Assembly (NCBI RefSeq): GCF_913773635.1
Contig: NZ_CAJYGQ010000002.1
Location: forward strand, 1-39,319
Length of the DNA stretch: 39,319 nucleotides
From: an uncultured Mucilaginibacter sp.
GTDB taxonomy: Bacteria > Bacteroidota > Bacteroidia > Sphingobacteriales > Sphingobacteriaceae
Reading direction: 5' to 3'
A program made the translations under genes and the position numbers. The notes beneath the pieces were generated by a model. It had not been told where the DNA came from and searched no databases. It saw nothing but the letters and a program-made list of their open reading frames with translations. Of this stretch, positions 17,309-25,369 are shown piece after piece (within the stretch, counting starts at the first letter, position 1; each line of letters opens with the position of its first letter).

Positions 17309-18574
17309 TTACGCAGCTGAGTTATCAATAGGCTGGCTTACGGCTACCTCGTAAGTGTTACGGTTAAAGGCCTTTTCGCTAATGGCTATTGCTATTGTGG
17401 CAACGCCATTTCCAATAACGTTGGTTATAGCGCGTGCTTCAGACATAAACCTGTCAACACCTAATAACAACGCAACCCCCTCCACAGGGATTATTTTGAT
17501 AGCCGCCAGTGTAGACGTAAGCACAATAAAGCCACTGCCGGTTACCCCTGCAGCCCCTTTTGAGGTAAGCATGAGTATAGCTATAATGGTAAGCTCCTGC
17601 CCCAGCGATAATGGCACCTTAAATACCTGAGCCAAAAATATGGTTGCCATTGAAAGATAAATGGTTGTACCGTCCAGATTGAATGAATAGCCTGTAGGTA
17701 TCACCAAACCCACTACCGAGCGGTCGCAGCCAAGCTTTTCAAGCTTATTCATCATACCCGGTAAGGCCGACTCTGAAGATGAAGTGCCAAAAACAATTAA
17801 AAGCTCCTGACGAATGAATTTAAGGTACTTCCAAAGGCTTACTTTACACAGGTAACAAATTAAATTCAACACTATAAATATAAAAAGTGCCATAGTTACA
17901 TAAACCGACCCCATAAGCATAACCAGCGGTTTAAGGGTTTTAATACCCTGCGTGCTCACTGTGTATGCAATACCGCCAAAAGCACCTAATGGAGCCAGCT
18001 TCATTACCATATGCAGCATATTAAAAAACACCTTCGATATTTTTTCAAAAGTTGTAATTAATGATTGCGCTGCGCCACCCATACGGCTAAGTCCGTAACC
18101 AAACAACACGGCTATTACCAAAACCTGCAGTATGTCACCTTTGGCAAAGGCTTCCACAAAATTACCCGGGATAATGTGGCTGAAAAAATCGCCCAGGTTC
18201 ATTTCACTAGCTTGCTTTTGGTATTGTTCAACCTTACCCGCATCAGTGTGTTGCTGAATATTTAACCCAACGCCCGGTTTAACCAGGTTTGCAACCGCCA
18301 CGCCAATAACCAGGGCAAACGTGGTTACTACTTCAAAGTAAAAAAGTGCTTTACCTCCTACCCTGCCAACCTTTTTCATATCATTCATGCCGGCAATACC
18401 CAGCACAATAGTAAAAAATATGATAGGCGCTATCAGCATACTGATAAGGCTTATAAACATTTTACTTATACGTTGTGCAACCGGACCAAAAGTTGGAAAA
18501 TAAATACCTACCAGTACCCCCAGCGCAATAGCAATAAGCACCTGTACAGTAAGATTAGATAAAATACGTTTCAT
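17309..18574 (-). CDS. dctA: C4-dicarboxylate/cation symporter (DctA-like, DAACS family)
   Basis: Inner-membrane secondary transporter, 421 residues from the ATG at 18574 (MKRILSNLTVQVLIAIALG); a GTG nine codons earlier is less likely. The serine-rich re-entrant loop GTSSSESALPGM and the GLVIPTGYSFNLDGTTIYLSMA segment closely match DctA proteins, which import succinate, fumarate and malate with protons or sodium. The glutamate transporter GltP is in the same family, so the substrate is likely but not certain. A small GCTGC-AAAAA-GCAGC hairpin lies just upstream of the start. With sucD and kgtP nearby it fits growth on organic acids. Confidence 0.88.
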   Translation of the reverse strand: MKRILSNLTVQVLIAIALGVLVGIYFPTFGPVAQRISKMFISLISMLIAPIIFFTIVLGIAGMNDMKKVGRVGGKALFYFEVVTTFALVIGVAVANLVKPGVGLNIQQHTDAGKVEQYQKQASEMNLGDFFSHIIPGNFVEAFAKGDILQVLVIAVLFGYGLSRMGGAAQSLITTFEKISKVFFNMLHMVMKLAPLGAFGGIAYTVSTQGIKTLKPLVMLMGSVYVTMALFIFIVLNLICYLCKVSLWKYLKFIRQELLIVFGTSSSESALPGMMNKLEKLGCDRSVVGLVIPTGYSFNLDGTTIYLSMATIFLAQVFKVPLSLGQELTIIAILMLTSKGAAGVTGSGFIVLTSTLAAIKIIPVEGVALLLGVDRFMSEARAITNVIGNGVATIAIAISEKAFNRNTYEVAVSQPIDNSAA

Positions 18575-18608
18575 AGTAAAGTACGCTGCAAAAAGCAGCA
18601 CATGAGAT

Positions 18609-18875
18609 TTATAAATAAAGGTTAACAGATTGGTAATAACTGAATAAGAACGATAGCATTATACCGCTAACAATATAATTTGGCTTTGATATATAACGGT
18701 TACACTTACAATAAGCACAGTAATAACGCTTAAGCGGTTTCCAAAATACCAGAGTTCGCATAAGCCAGCTACGTTTTAACCTGTATTTAAACCGGCGCCC
18801 ACATGCCGGGCATATAGGATAGGTTCTTTTAGCGGCACTTTTGTTTGAAGCTCCGTTCTCGTCATTACTGCTCAT
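18609..18875 (-). CDS. Small zinc-ribbon protein with C-terminal membrane segment
   Basis: 88 residues. Two CxxC pairs, C22/C25 (CPACGRR) and C53/C56 (CAYC, with C58), are spaced as in a zinc ribbon, with a basic stretch between them. A hydrophobic C-terminal segment (IVSGIMLSFLFSYY, about 68-81) could anchor it in the membrane. No family recognised. It ends 34 bases before the dctA start on the same strand, so the two may be co-transcribed. The four-cysteine pattern argues for a real gene. Confidence 0.6.
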   Translation of the reverse strand: MSSNDENGASNKSAAKRTYPICPACGRRFKYRLKRSWLMRTLVFWKPLKRYYCAYCKCNRYISKPNYIVSGIMLSFLFSYYQSVNLYL

Positions 18876-19025
18876 AAAAACAACAGGTGTTAGGTTTGTG
18901 TAGTAGCTAAAAAACAGATATAAGGCGCCGCAAGCAACAACTATCTGCCTCTTACAAAAATGCCAATAAAAATATCAAATACAATTATTTTGCTATTTTT
19001 ACGCATATTTTGTCAAATTAATATT

Positions 19026-19484
19026 ATGATTAAAAATCTACGCTACCTGTTTATAATTTTCTTGGCTGTCTCTGCTTTCTCTTGTAAGAAAGAGGAAAAG
19101 AACACTACAACGCTTAAAGAAGAATTAGCTGATAAATGGTATTACGACTCTATCTCTCAAAAAGACTACGACCAAAACGGTAAATTAACCAAAACTACAT
19201 CATTACCGGTACTGGTAAATGTGAATTATATTGATTTCAAAGCCGATGACACTTTTACTGCAGTGGTAAGGCAAGAGGTTGAACCGAAAAAATTTGAAAA
19301 TGTAACTTCAACAGGCACCTACAAAGTTACCTCACTAACCAAATTTACAGTTACTCAACAAGGTGTTACTGCCGAATGTAATTTAAGAAACCTGAATGCC
19401 AGTCAATTAAGGTTCACTCAGGATATTGATACGCGTGTTGCGGGACAGCCATATTCAGTTATCGAACACGTGCTTCACCGGTAA
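19026..19484 (+). CDS. Small lipoprotein, possibly lipocalin-like
   Basis: The ATG at 19026 gives a 152-residue protein with a lipoprotein signal (MIKNLRYLFIIFLAVSAFSC). An in-frame ATG at 18960 would add a second hydrophobic stretch and is less likely. The mature part starts KKEEK and contains a W-Y-D pattern (LADKWYYDSISQKDY) followed by alternating beta-strand segments (YIDFKADDTFTAVVR, STGTYKVTSLTKFTV). This resembles the small lipocalin-like lipoproteins common in Bacteroidota. Function unknown. It lies 55 bases before leuS. Confidence 0.7.
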   Translation: MIKNLRYLFIIFLAVSAFSCKKEEKNTTTLKEELADKWYYDSISQKDYDQNGKLTKTTSLPVLVNVNYIDFKADDTFTAVVRQEVEPKKFENVTSTGTYKVTSLTKFTVTQQGVTAECNLRNLNASQLRFTQDIDTRVAGQPYSVIEHVLHR

Positions 19485-19505
19485 CGGCTTTTAAACTTTT
19501 TTCGT

Positions 19506-19531
19506 AGTTTCGCGCCTATACTTGCGAAACT
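19506..19531 (+). promoter_or_regulatory. Perfect dyad with a -7-like box at the leuS start
   Basis: AGTTTCGC (19506-19513) and GCGAAACT (19524-19531) are exact inverted copies around a 10-base spacer. The near-consensus -7 box TATACTTG (19517-19524) falls in the spacer. The leuS ATG is 8 bases beyond the right arm. It could be an operator over the promoter or a leader hairpin. Confidence 0.4.
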
Positions 19532-19539
19532 GCGAAAAA

Positions 19540-22467
19540 ATGGATTATCAGTTTAAAGACATTGAAAAAAAGTGGCAGCAATTTTGGGCTGCCAACCAAA
19601 CCTTCAAAGCCGAAAATCAATCGGCTAAACCCAAGTACTATGTGCTCGATATGTTCCCTTACCCATCGGGTGCGGGCTTGCACGTAGGCCACCCACTGGG
19701 TTACATTGCTTCTGACATTTTTTCGAGGTATAAACGCCTGCGTGGCTTTAACGTACTGCACCCTATGGGGTACGATTCGTTTGGTTTACCGGCCGAGCAA
19801 TATGCTATACAAACCGGTCAGCATCCGGCCATTACTACCGAAGCCAACATTGCCACCTACCGCCGCCAGTTAGATCAACTTGGATTTTCGTTTGACTGGA
19901 GCCGCGAAGTGCGCACCAGCTCGCCCGATTATTACAAGTGGACGCAGTGGATTTTTATGCAGCTTTTTAACTCATGGTACAACAAAACCGATGAGAAAGC
20001 CGAATCCATTGAAAAACTAGTTGCACACTTTGCTACCAATGGATCGGCGGGTATTACCGCAGTTGCCGACGACGAGATATTAACCTTTACAGCTGCTGAG
20101 TGGAACGCCATGAGCGAAGAAGCTCAGCAAACCGAACTTTTAAAATATCGCTTAACCTATCTCCGCGAAAGTACTGTAAACTGGTGCCCTGCCTTAGGAA
20201 CAGTACTGGCAAACGACGAGGTGAAAGACGGCGTAAGCGAGCGCGGTGGTTACCCGGTTGAACAAAAGAAAATGATGCAATGGAGCATGCGCATTACTGC
20301 CTATGCCGAGCGCCTGTTACAAGGGCTTGATAACATTGACTGGCCCGATCCGCTTAAAGAAATGCAGCGCAATTGGATTGGTAAAAGCGTTGGCGCAAGT
20401 GTGAAATTCTCTATTGAAGGTAATACCCAACAAAATATTGAAGTTTTTACCACCCGCGTTGATACTATTTTTGGGGTTACGTTTGTGGTGTTAGCTCCTG
20501 AGCATGAGTTAGTAGCATCATTAACCACACCTGACCAAAAAGAAGCCGTTGAAGCTTACATTGCTCAAACTAAAAAGAAATCGGAGCTTGACCGTATGGC
20601 CGACACCAAAAGTGTGTCAGGCGCATTTACCGGGAGCTATGTACTTCACCCATTGAACGGTGAACGTATTCAGCTGTGGATTGCTGACTATGTTTTGGCA
20701 GGTTACGGTACGGGTGCTGTAATGGCCGTACCGTCAGGAGATCAGCGTGACTACCTGTTTGCCAAACACTTTAATTTGCCTATCATCCCAATTTTAGATA
20801 CGCAGAATACAGAAAAAGAAGCCGATGCAACAAAAGAAGGTAAATACATTAACTCAGACTTTATAGACGGTTTAGAATATAAAGAGGCAACCGCGGCCAT
20901 TGTTGCCAAACTGGAAGAAATTGGAGCAGGCAAGGCTAAAGTTAATTTCAGAATGCGTGATGCCATTTTTGGCCGTCAGCGTTACTGGGGCGAGCCGGTG
21001 CCTGTTTACTTCAAAAATGGCTTGCCGTATTTAATAAACGAAAGCGAACTTCCGCTTATACTGCCTGAAATTGACAAATACCTGCCTACCGAAAGCGGTG
21101 AGCCACCATTAGGCCGCGCCGAAGATTGGAAATATCAAAACCAGTACGAGTATGAACTAAGCACCATGCCTGGTTGGGCGGGCAGCAGCTGGTACTGGTA
21201 CCGTTATATGGATGCCCAAAACGCCACCAATTTTGCTTCAAAAGAAGCGGTAGAATACTGGAAAGATGTTGACCTGTACATTGGTGGCTCAGAGCATGCC
21301 ACCGGGCACTTGTTGTACAGCCGTTTTTGGAACAAGTTTTTAAAAGATATTGGCTTAGCCGTTGAAGAAGAGCCATTTAAAAAGCTTATTAACCAGGGCA
21401 TGATACAGGGCCGTTCAAGCTTCACTTACAGGCTGAATCCTTTGTTATTAGGTATTGACGATAACTTTGTAAAGCCTGAGGTTTATGTATCAAAAGGTAT
21501 TTATGAACTATATAAAGAAGGTGATTTTGACACTATTGAGCAAATAGCCCTGTTTTATAAAGACTTATTACCTGAAGGTGCCGAAGTTGGCGAAATGGAT
21601 TTTAGCAAGCTGCACGTTGATGTAAACATTGTAAGCAATGATGCATTGGATATAGCAGCGTTCCGTACCTGGAGACCGGATAACAATAAGGCTATCTTTA
21701 TTTTAGAGGATGGCTCGGTTATATATCCTGCTGACAATGCACAAAATGAAAGCAAATATATATGCGATGTTGAGATAGAAAAGATGTCGAAATCAAAGTT
21801 CAACGTGGTTAACCCCGATGATTTGATTGAGCGTTATGGGTCAGACACTTTGCGTATGTACGAAATGTTCCTGGGTCCGCTGGAGCAAAGCAAGCCTTGG
21901 AACACCAATGGTATTGAGGGCGTGTTCAAATTCCTGCGTAAGTTCTGGCGTTTGTTCCATAACGAGCAGTGGGAGTTTACCGTAAATGACGATGCGCCAA
22001 CTAAAGCGGAGTTAAAATCGCTGCATAAGATCATTCGTAAGGTTGAAGAGGATATTGAGCGTTTTTCATTCAACACATCAGTGTCGAGCTTTATGATTGC
22101 AGTAAACGAGCTAACCGATTTAAAGTGCAACAAGCGTGCTGTTTTGCAAGAGTTGGTAATTATCCTTTCACCTTACGCTCCGCATATTTGTGAAGAGTTA
22201 TGGACTTTATTAGGTAATGAAGCAGGTACCCTTTCATATGCTGCTTACCCGGTATTTAACCCGTCGTACTTGGTTGAAGATGAGTTTGCCTACCCTATAT
22301 CAGTAAACGGCAAAACACGTCTTAACATTAATATGGCGCTTACAATGGAACCTAAAGAAGTTGAAGCTTTAGTACTGGCCAACCCCGATGTGCAAAAATA
22401 CCTTGACGGCAAAACACCTAAAAAAGTAATTGTAGTTAAAGGCCGCATTGTAAACATTGTAATATAA
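19540..22467 (+). CDS. leuS: Leucyl-tRNA synthetase
   Basis: Class I aminoacyl-tRNA synthetase of 975 residues, larger than the usual 860 or so. The start at 19540 ([13 protein letters not shown]) is standard; a TTG six codons upstream is not needed. The HIGH-type signature HVGH is at 48-51 and KMSKS at 748-752. The CP1 editing domain is present ([19 protein letters not shown] and [15 protein letters not shown]); the histidine of the usual AHDQRD or GHDQRD motif is replaced by glycine while the aspartate is kept. Two insertions account for the extra length: about 55 residues before [11 protein letters not shown], and a long leucine-specific region before KMSKS. The C-terminus ends [18 protein letters not shown] as expected. 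A terminator follows. Confidence 0.98.
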   Translation: MDYQFKDIEKKWQQFWAANQTFKAENQSAKPKYYVLDMFPYPSGAGLHVGHPLGYIASDIFSRYKRLRGFNVLHPMGYDSFGLPAEQYAIQTGQHPAITTEANIATYRRQLDQLGFSFDWSREVRTSSPDYYKWTQWIFMQLFNSWYNKTDEKAESIEKLVAHFATNGSAGITAVADDEILTFTAAEWNAMSEEAQQTELLKYRLTYLRESTVNWCPALGTVLANDEVKDGVSERGGYPVEQKKMMQWSMRITAYAERLLQGLDNIDWPDPLKEMQRNWIGKSVGASVKFSIEGNTQQNIEVFTTRVDTIFGVTFVVLAPEHELVASLTTPDQKEAVEAYIAQTKKKSELDRMADTKSVSGAFTGSYVLHPLNGERIQLWIADYVLAGYGTGAVMAVPSGDQRDYLFAKHFNLPIIPILDTQNTEKEADATKEGKYINSDFIDGLEYKEATAAIVAKLEEIGAGKAKVNFRMRDAIFGRQRYWGEPVPVYFKNGLPYLINESELPLILPEIDKYLPTESGEPPLGRAEDWKYQNQYEYELSTMPGWAGSSWYWYRYMDAQNATNFASKEAVEYWKDVDLYIGGSEHATGHLLYSRFWNKFLKDIGLAVEEEPFKKLINQGMIQGRSSFTYRLNPLLLGIDDNFVKPEVYVSKGIYELYKEGDFDTIEQIALFYKDLLPEGAEVGEMDFSKLHVDVNIVSNDALDIAAFRTWRPDNNKAIFILEDGSVIYPADNAQNESKYICDVEIEKMSKSKFNVVNPDDLIERYGSDTLRMYEMFLGPLEQSKPWNTNGIEGVFKFLRKFWRLFHNEQWEFTVNDDAPTKAELKSLHKIIRKVEEDIERFSFNTSVSSFMIAVNELTDLKCNKRAVLQELVIILSPYAPHICEELWTLLGNEAGTLSYAAYPVFNPSYLVEDEFAYPISVNGKTRLNINMALTMEPKEVEALVLANPDVQKYLDGKTPKKVIVVKGRIVNIVI

Positions 22468-22490
22468 GCCTAGCTAGAACTTAATATTTT

Positions 22491-22525
22491 AACAGGGAGG
22501 CTTAATAAAGCTTCCCTGTTTTTTT
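22491..22525 (+). terminator. Hairpin terminator after leuS
   Basis: Thirteen-base arms (22491-22503 and 22508-22520, one G-T pair) with a 4-base loop are followed by T residues to 22525. The hairpin starts 24 bases past the leuS stop. Confidence 0.88.
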
Positions 22526-22707
22526 GTTGTAGGCGATGATGAACATTTGTTTTATATCGTTCTGATTTGTCTTAATTACAGCATAACACCCCTGCATTTG
22601 CAACATTGGTGATACAATAGCCACACAGCTTATCTATTTCAAAAAAAGACTGATTACTGCTGTAACAAATCAATTCTAATCAACTCTTAATACCAAAATC
22701 ATTATAA

Positions 22708-25254
22708 ATGAAACGTTTTTTTACACTCATTGCATTACTGACCTCCTTTGTGTGTGCTAAAGCACAAATTCCTGGTGCAGGCAGTTCGGGTATAACCGGC
22801 CGTATATCAGGTACTGTGATTGACTCACTCTCCAAAAAACCTTTAGATTACGCTACCATCAGCCTTTACCGCAGCGGCGGCAAAGCGGTATTAAATGGTA
22901 CGTTAACAGATGATAAAGGAACATTTAAACTTAACAACATTGCTCCGGGCAAATACAAAGTGGCGGTAACCTTTATTGGCTACCCAACCAAGTTTATTGA
23001 TCCGGTTGAAACCACCCCTGGTAAACCTGATATTAACATGGGTAACATTATTGTTTCGCCGGGCGCAAAAACGCTGGGCGCCGTTACCGTAACCGGCCAG
23101 GCTCCGGTAATTGAGAACAAAATTGATAAGATTGTTTACAACGCCGAAAAAGATATTACCTCGGCAGGTGGCAACGCTACCGATGTGTTGCGTAAAGTGC
23201 CATTGGTATCAGTTGACTTAGATGGCAAACCATCATTACGCGGCGATCAAAACGTACGTGTTTTAATTAACGGAAAACCGTCAGGTGCACTATCAACCAG
23301 TTTGGCTGACGTATTGCGCACCATTCCTGCCGATCAGATTAAGAGCATTGAAGTAATCACCTCTCCATCGGCTAAATATGATGCCGAGGGTTCAGGTGGT
23401 ATCATCAATATTATTACCAAAACTAAAGACGTATCGGGCTTAAGCGGTTCGGTAAGCGGCGGTATAGGTACCCGTCAAAATAACGGTAACGCCAACCTAA
23501 ACTACAAGCAAAACCGCTTTAGCTTAACAGGTAACATAGGCAGCAACTTTGCATGGCCACAAACTTCACTGTTTGATTTGAACAGCGTTCGCGACCTCAA
23601 TGGCCGCACTAACACTGTTGTACAAAGCTCACGCGCTGAAACTAAACGCTATGGTACTATAGGTTCTGTAACTGCAGGCTATGATGTAAATAATTACAAC
23701 AGTCTTAGCACTACATTTCGTGTTAATGGCGGAGGTTTTCAAACTGATGGCTCGGGCGACAATGCTTTTGACTTAAGAAAGTATACTAGTACCAATTATA
23801 ACAAAGTAAAATTCAGTGGTTTTGACTGGAATGCCGATTACACCCGCAAGTTTAAAAAAGAGGGTGAAGAATTAACTGTTGCCGGTCAATGGAGTCATAG
23901 TAAACTTGGGTCTGACTATAACGCTTATTACTTTAACGTTGATCCCAATGATTTCCCTAACCAAATTGGCAACAATGATGGTGTAAATGACGAATACACA
24001 GCCCAGGTTGATTACGCTTTACCGGTAACTAAATCTTTCAAACTGGAAGCTGGTGGTAAATCAATTTTCAGAGATATTAGCAGTAATTATGATGTATATC
24101 AACAATTTGATGCAAGCGGAAATGTAACTAATACTGGTCCGTTTACACTTAGTAATCGTGCATCAAACAAGTATGATTACAGTCAAAACGTTTACGCAGG
24201 TTACACTGTGTTAACCTTTACACTGCCTAAAAACTACTCGTTACAAGCCGGTGCACGTGTAGAAAACACGGTAATTGAGGGTGTGCCAAGCAACTCTACG
24301 CAAACTAACTTGCAGCCGTTTACGCAAAACTACACTACGTTTGTACCAAGTTTTATTTTATCTAAAACAGTAAAAGGTACTCAAACTTACAAATTGAGTT
24401 ATAACAAACGTATACAACGCCCAAGCTTACAATACCTTAACCCGTTCATCAATAAGGCCAATAACCAAAGCCAAACCGAGGGTAATCCTACCTTATCTCC
24501 GGAGATTACTCAAACGGTAGAGTTAGGTTACAATACCTTCATAGGTTCATCGGTTATTAACTTATCTACCTACTACAAATACACCAACAACCTTATTGAG
24601 GGAATCAACGCAACTGTTGAAGATCCGGAGCTGGCAGGTGATAACAATCCAAGAGGATTAACCAGCCGTACTACTTTCCAAAACATTGGTACAAATAAAT
24701 CATTTGGTGCAAGTTTCTTTGGCTCAATAACTCCATGGAAACCGTTAACTATTCGTGGTAGTGTTAATGCCTTTACATACAGGCCAACGGTTAACCAAAA
24801 TCAATCGGCAAACCAGGGCGAAATTAAAACCTACTTTAACTACAATGCATTCCTGAGTGCTTCTGCTACCATAACTAAAACCTGGACTGCAGAGTTCTTT
24901 GGTGTATTTAACTCACCACGCCGTACTATACAAGGTCAAAATCCGGCCTTCAACTTATTTGGTTTTGGTGTGAAAAAAGAATTGATTGCTAAAAAATTCA
25001 CTTTAGGTTTGAACGCCTTATCTCCGTTCCAAACTTATTTAAAACTTGATTCTAAAGTAAATTCACCTACAATAAATCAAACTACTAAAATTCGTTATCC
25101 CCTACAATCGTTTGGCATATCGTTCACTTACAACTTCGGTAAGTTAACCTATGGTCAACAGAAGAAAAAAGGCGTTAAAAACGACGACTTAATGCAAGGC
25201 GGAGACCAAGGCGGCATGGGCGGCGGCGGCGGCCAAGGTGGCGGTCCGAGATAA
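22708..25254 (+). CDS. TonB-dependent receptor-like outer membrane beta-barrel protein
   Basis: 848 residues with a signal peptide (MKRFFTLIALLTSFVCAKAQ). A carboxypeptidase-regulatory-like domain follows at about 28-112 (GTVIDSLSKKPLDYATISLYR). A plug domain lies at about 115-240 (VTVTGQAPVIENKIDKIVYN, then VRVLINGKPSG and EGSGGIINIITK). The rest is a long beta-barrel rich in aromatic and Asn/Thr residues. This layout matches the Bacteroidota outer-membrane barrel family without a SusD partner; no susD-like gene is adjacent. It may import an oligomer, siderophore or peptide; the substrate is unknown. After the last strand (SFGISFTYNFG) there is an unusual tail ending in a glycine-rich run (about residues 831-848). 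A bidirectional terminator follows. Confidence 0.85.
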   Translation: MKRFFTLIALLTSFVCAKAQIPGAGSSGITGRISGTVIDSLSKKPLDYATISLYRSGGKAVLNGTLTDDKGTFKLNNIAPGKYKVAVTFIGYPTKFIDPVETTPGKPDINMGNIIVSPGAKTLGAVTVTGQAPVIENKIDKIVYNAEKDITSAGGNATDVLRKVPLVSVDLDGKPSLRGDQNVRVLINGKPSGALSTSLADVLRTIPADQIKSIEVITSPSAKYDAEGSGGIINIITKTKDVSGLSGSVSGGIGTRQNNGNANLNYKQNRFSLTGNIGSNFAWPQTSLFDLNSVRDLNGRTNTVVQSSRAETKRYGTIGSVTAGYDVNNYNSLSTTFRVNGGGFQTDGSGDNAFDLRKYTSTNYNKVKFSGFDWNADYTRKFKKEGEELTVAGQWSHSKLGSDYNAYYFNVDPNDFPNQIGNNDGVNDEYTAQVDYALPVTKSFKLEAGGKSIFRDISSNYDVYQQFDASGNVTNTGPFTLSNRASNKYDYSQNVYAGYTVLTFTLPKNYSLQAGARVENTVIEGVPSNSTQTNLQPFTQNYTTFVPSFILSKTVKGTQTYKLSYNKRIQRPSLQYLNPFINKANNQSQTEGNPTLSPEITQTVELGYNTFIGSSVINLSTYYKYTNNLIEGINATVEDPELAGDNNPRGLTSRTTFQNIGTNKSFGASFFGSITPWKPLTIRGSVNAFTYRPTVNQNQSANQGEIKTYFNYNAFLSASATITKTWTAEFFGVFNSPRRTIQGQNPAFNLFGFGVKKELIAKKFTLGLNALSPFQTYLKLDSKVNSPTINQTTKIRYPLQSFGISFTYNFGKLTYGQQKKKGVKNDDLMQGGDQGGMGGGGGQGGGPR

Positions 25255-25262
25255 TCCTTTTT

Positions 25263-25297
25263 AGAGACAAGAACCAAGAGCTAAGACGAAAGCTCAC
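25263..25297 (+). repeat. 7-base-period tandem repeat, locus C
   Basis: Five adjoining units after the receptor gene stop: AGAGACA (25263-25269), AGAACCA (25270-25276), AGAGCTA (25277-25283), AGACGAA (25284-25290) and AGCTCAC (25291-25297). It faces locus D at 25348-25368, with a terminator between them. Confidence 0.6.
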
Positions 25298-25302
25298 TCA
25301 AT

Positions 25303-25338
25303 AAAAAACTCCGGTCAGGTTGACCGGAGTTTTTTTTA
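25303..25338. terminator. Bidirectional hairpin terminator between convergent genes
   Basis: Fifteen-base perfect arms, 25303-25317 and 25321-25335, enclose a 3-base loop. A run of A precedes the hairpin and a run of T follows it to 25338, so it can stop transcription from both the receptor gene and the MutS-like gene. Confidence 0.92.
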
Positions 25339-25347
25339 TAAGTTTAT

Positions 25348-25368
25348 TTGCTCTTGTCTCTTGTCTCT
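25348..25368 (-). repeat. 7-base-period tandem repeat, locus D
   Basis: Minus-strand units AGAGACA (25368-25362), AGAGACA (25361-25355) and AGAGCAA (25354-25348) begin one base after the stop codon of the MutS-like gene. Their orientation is opposite to locus C and identical relative to transcription. Confidence 0.6.
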
Positions 25369-25369
25369 A

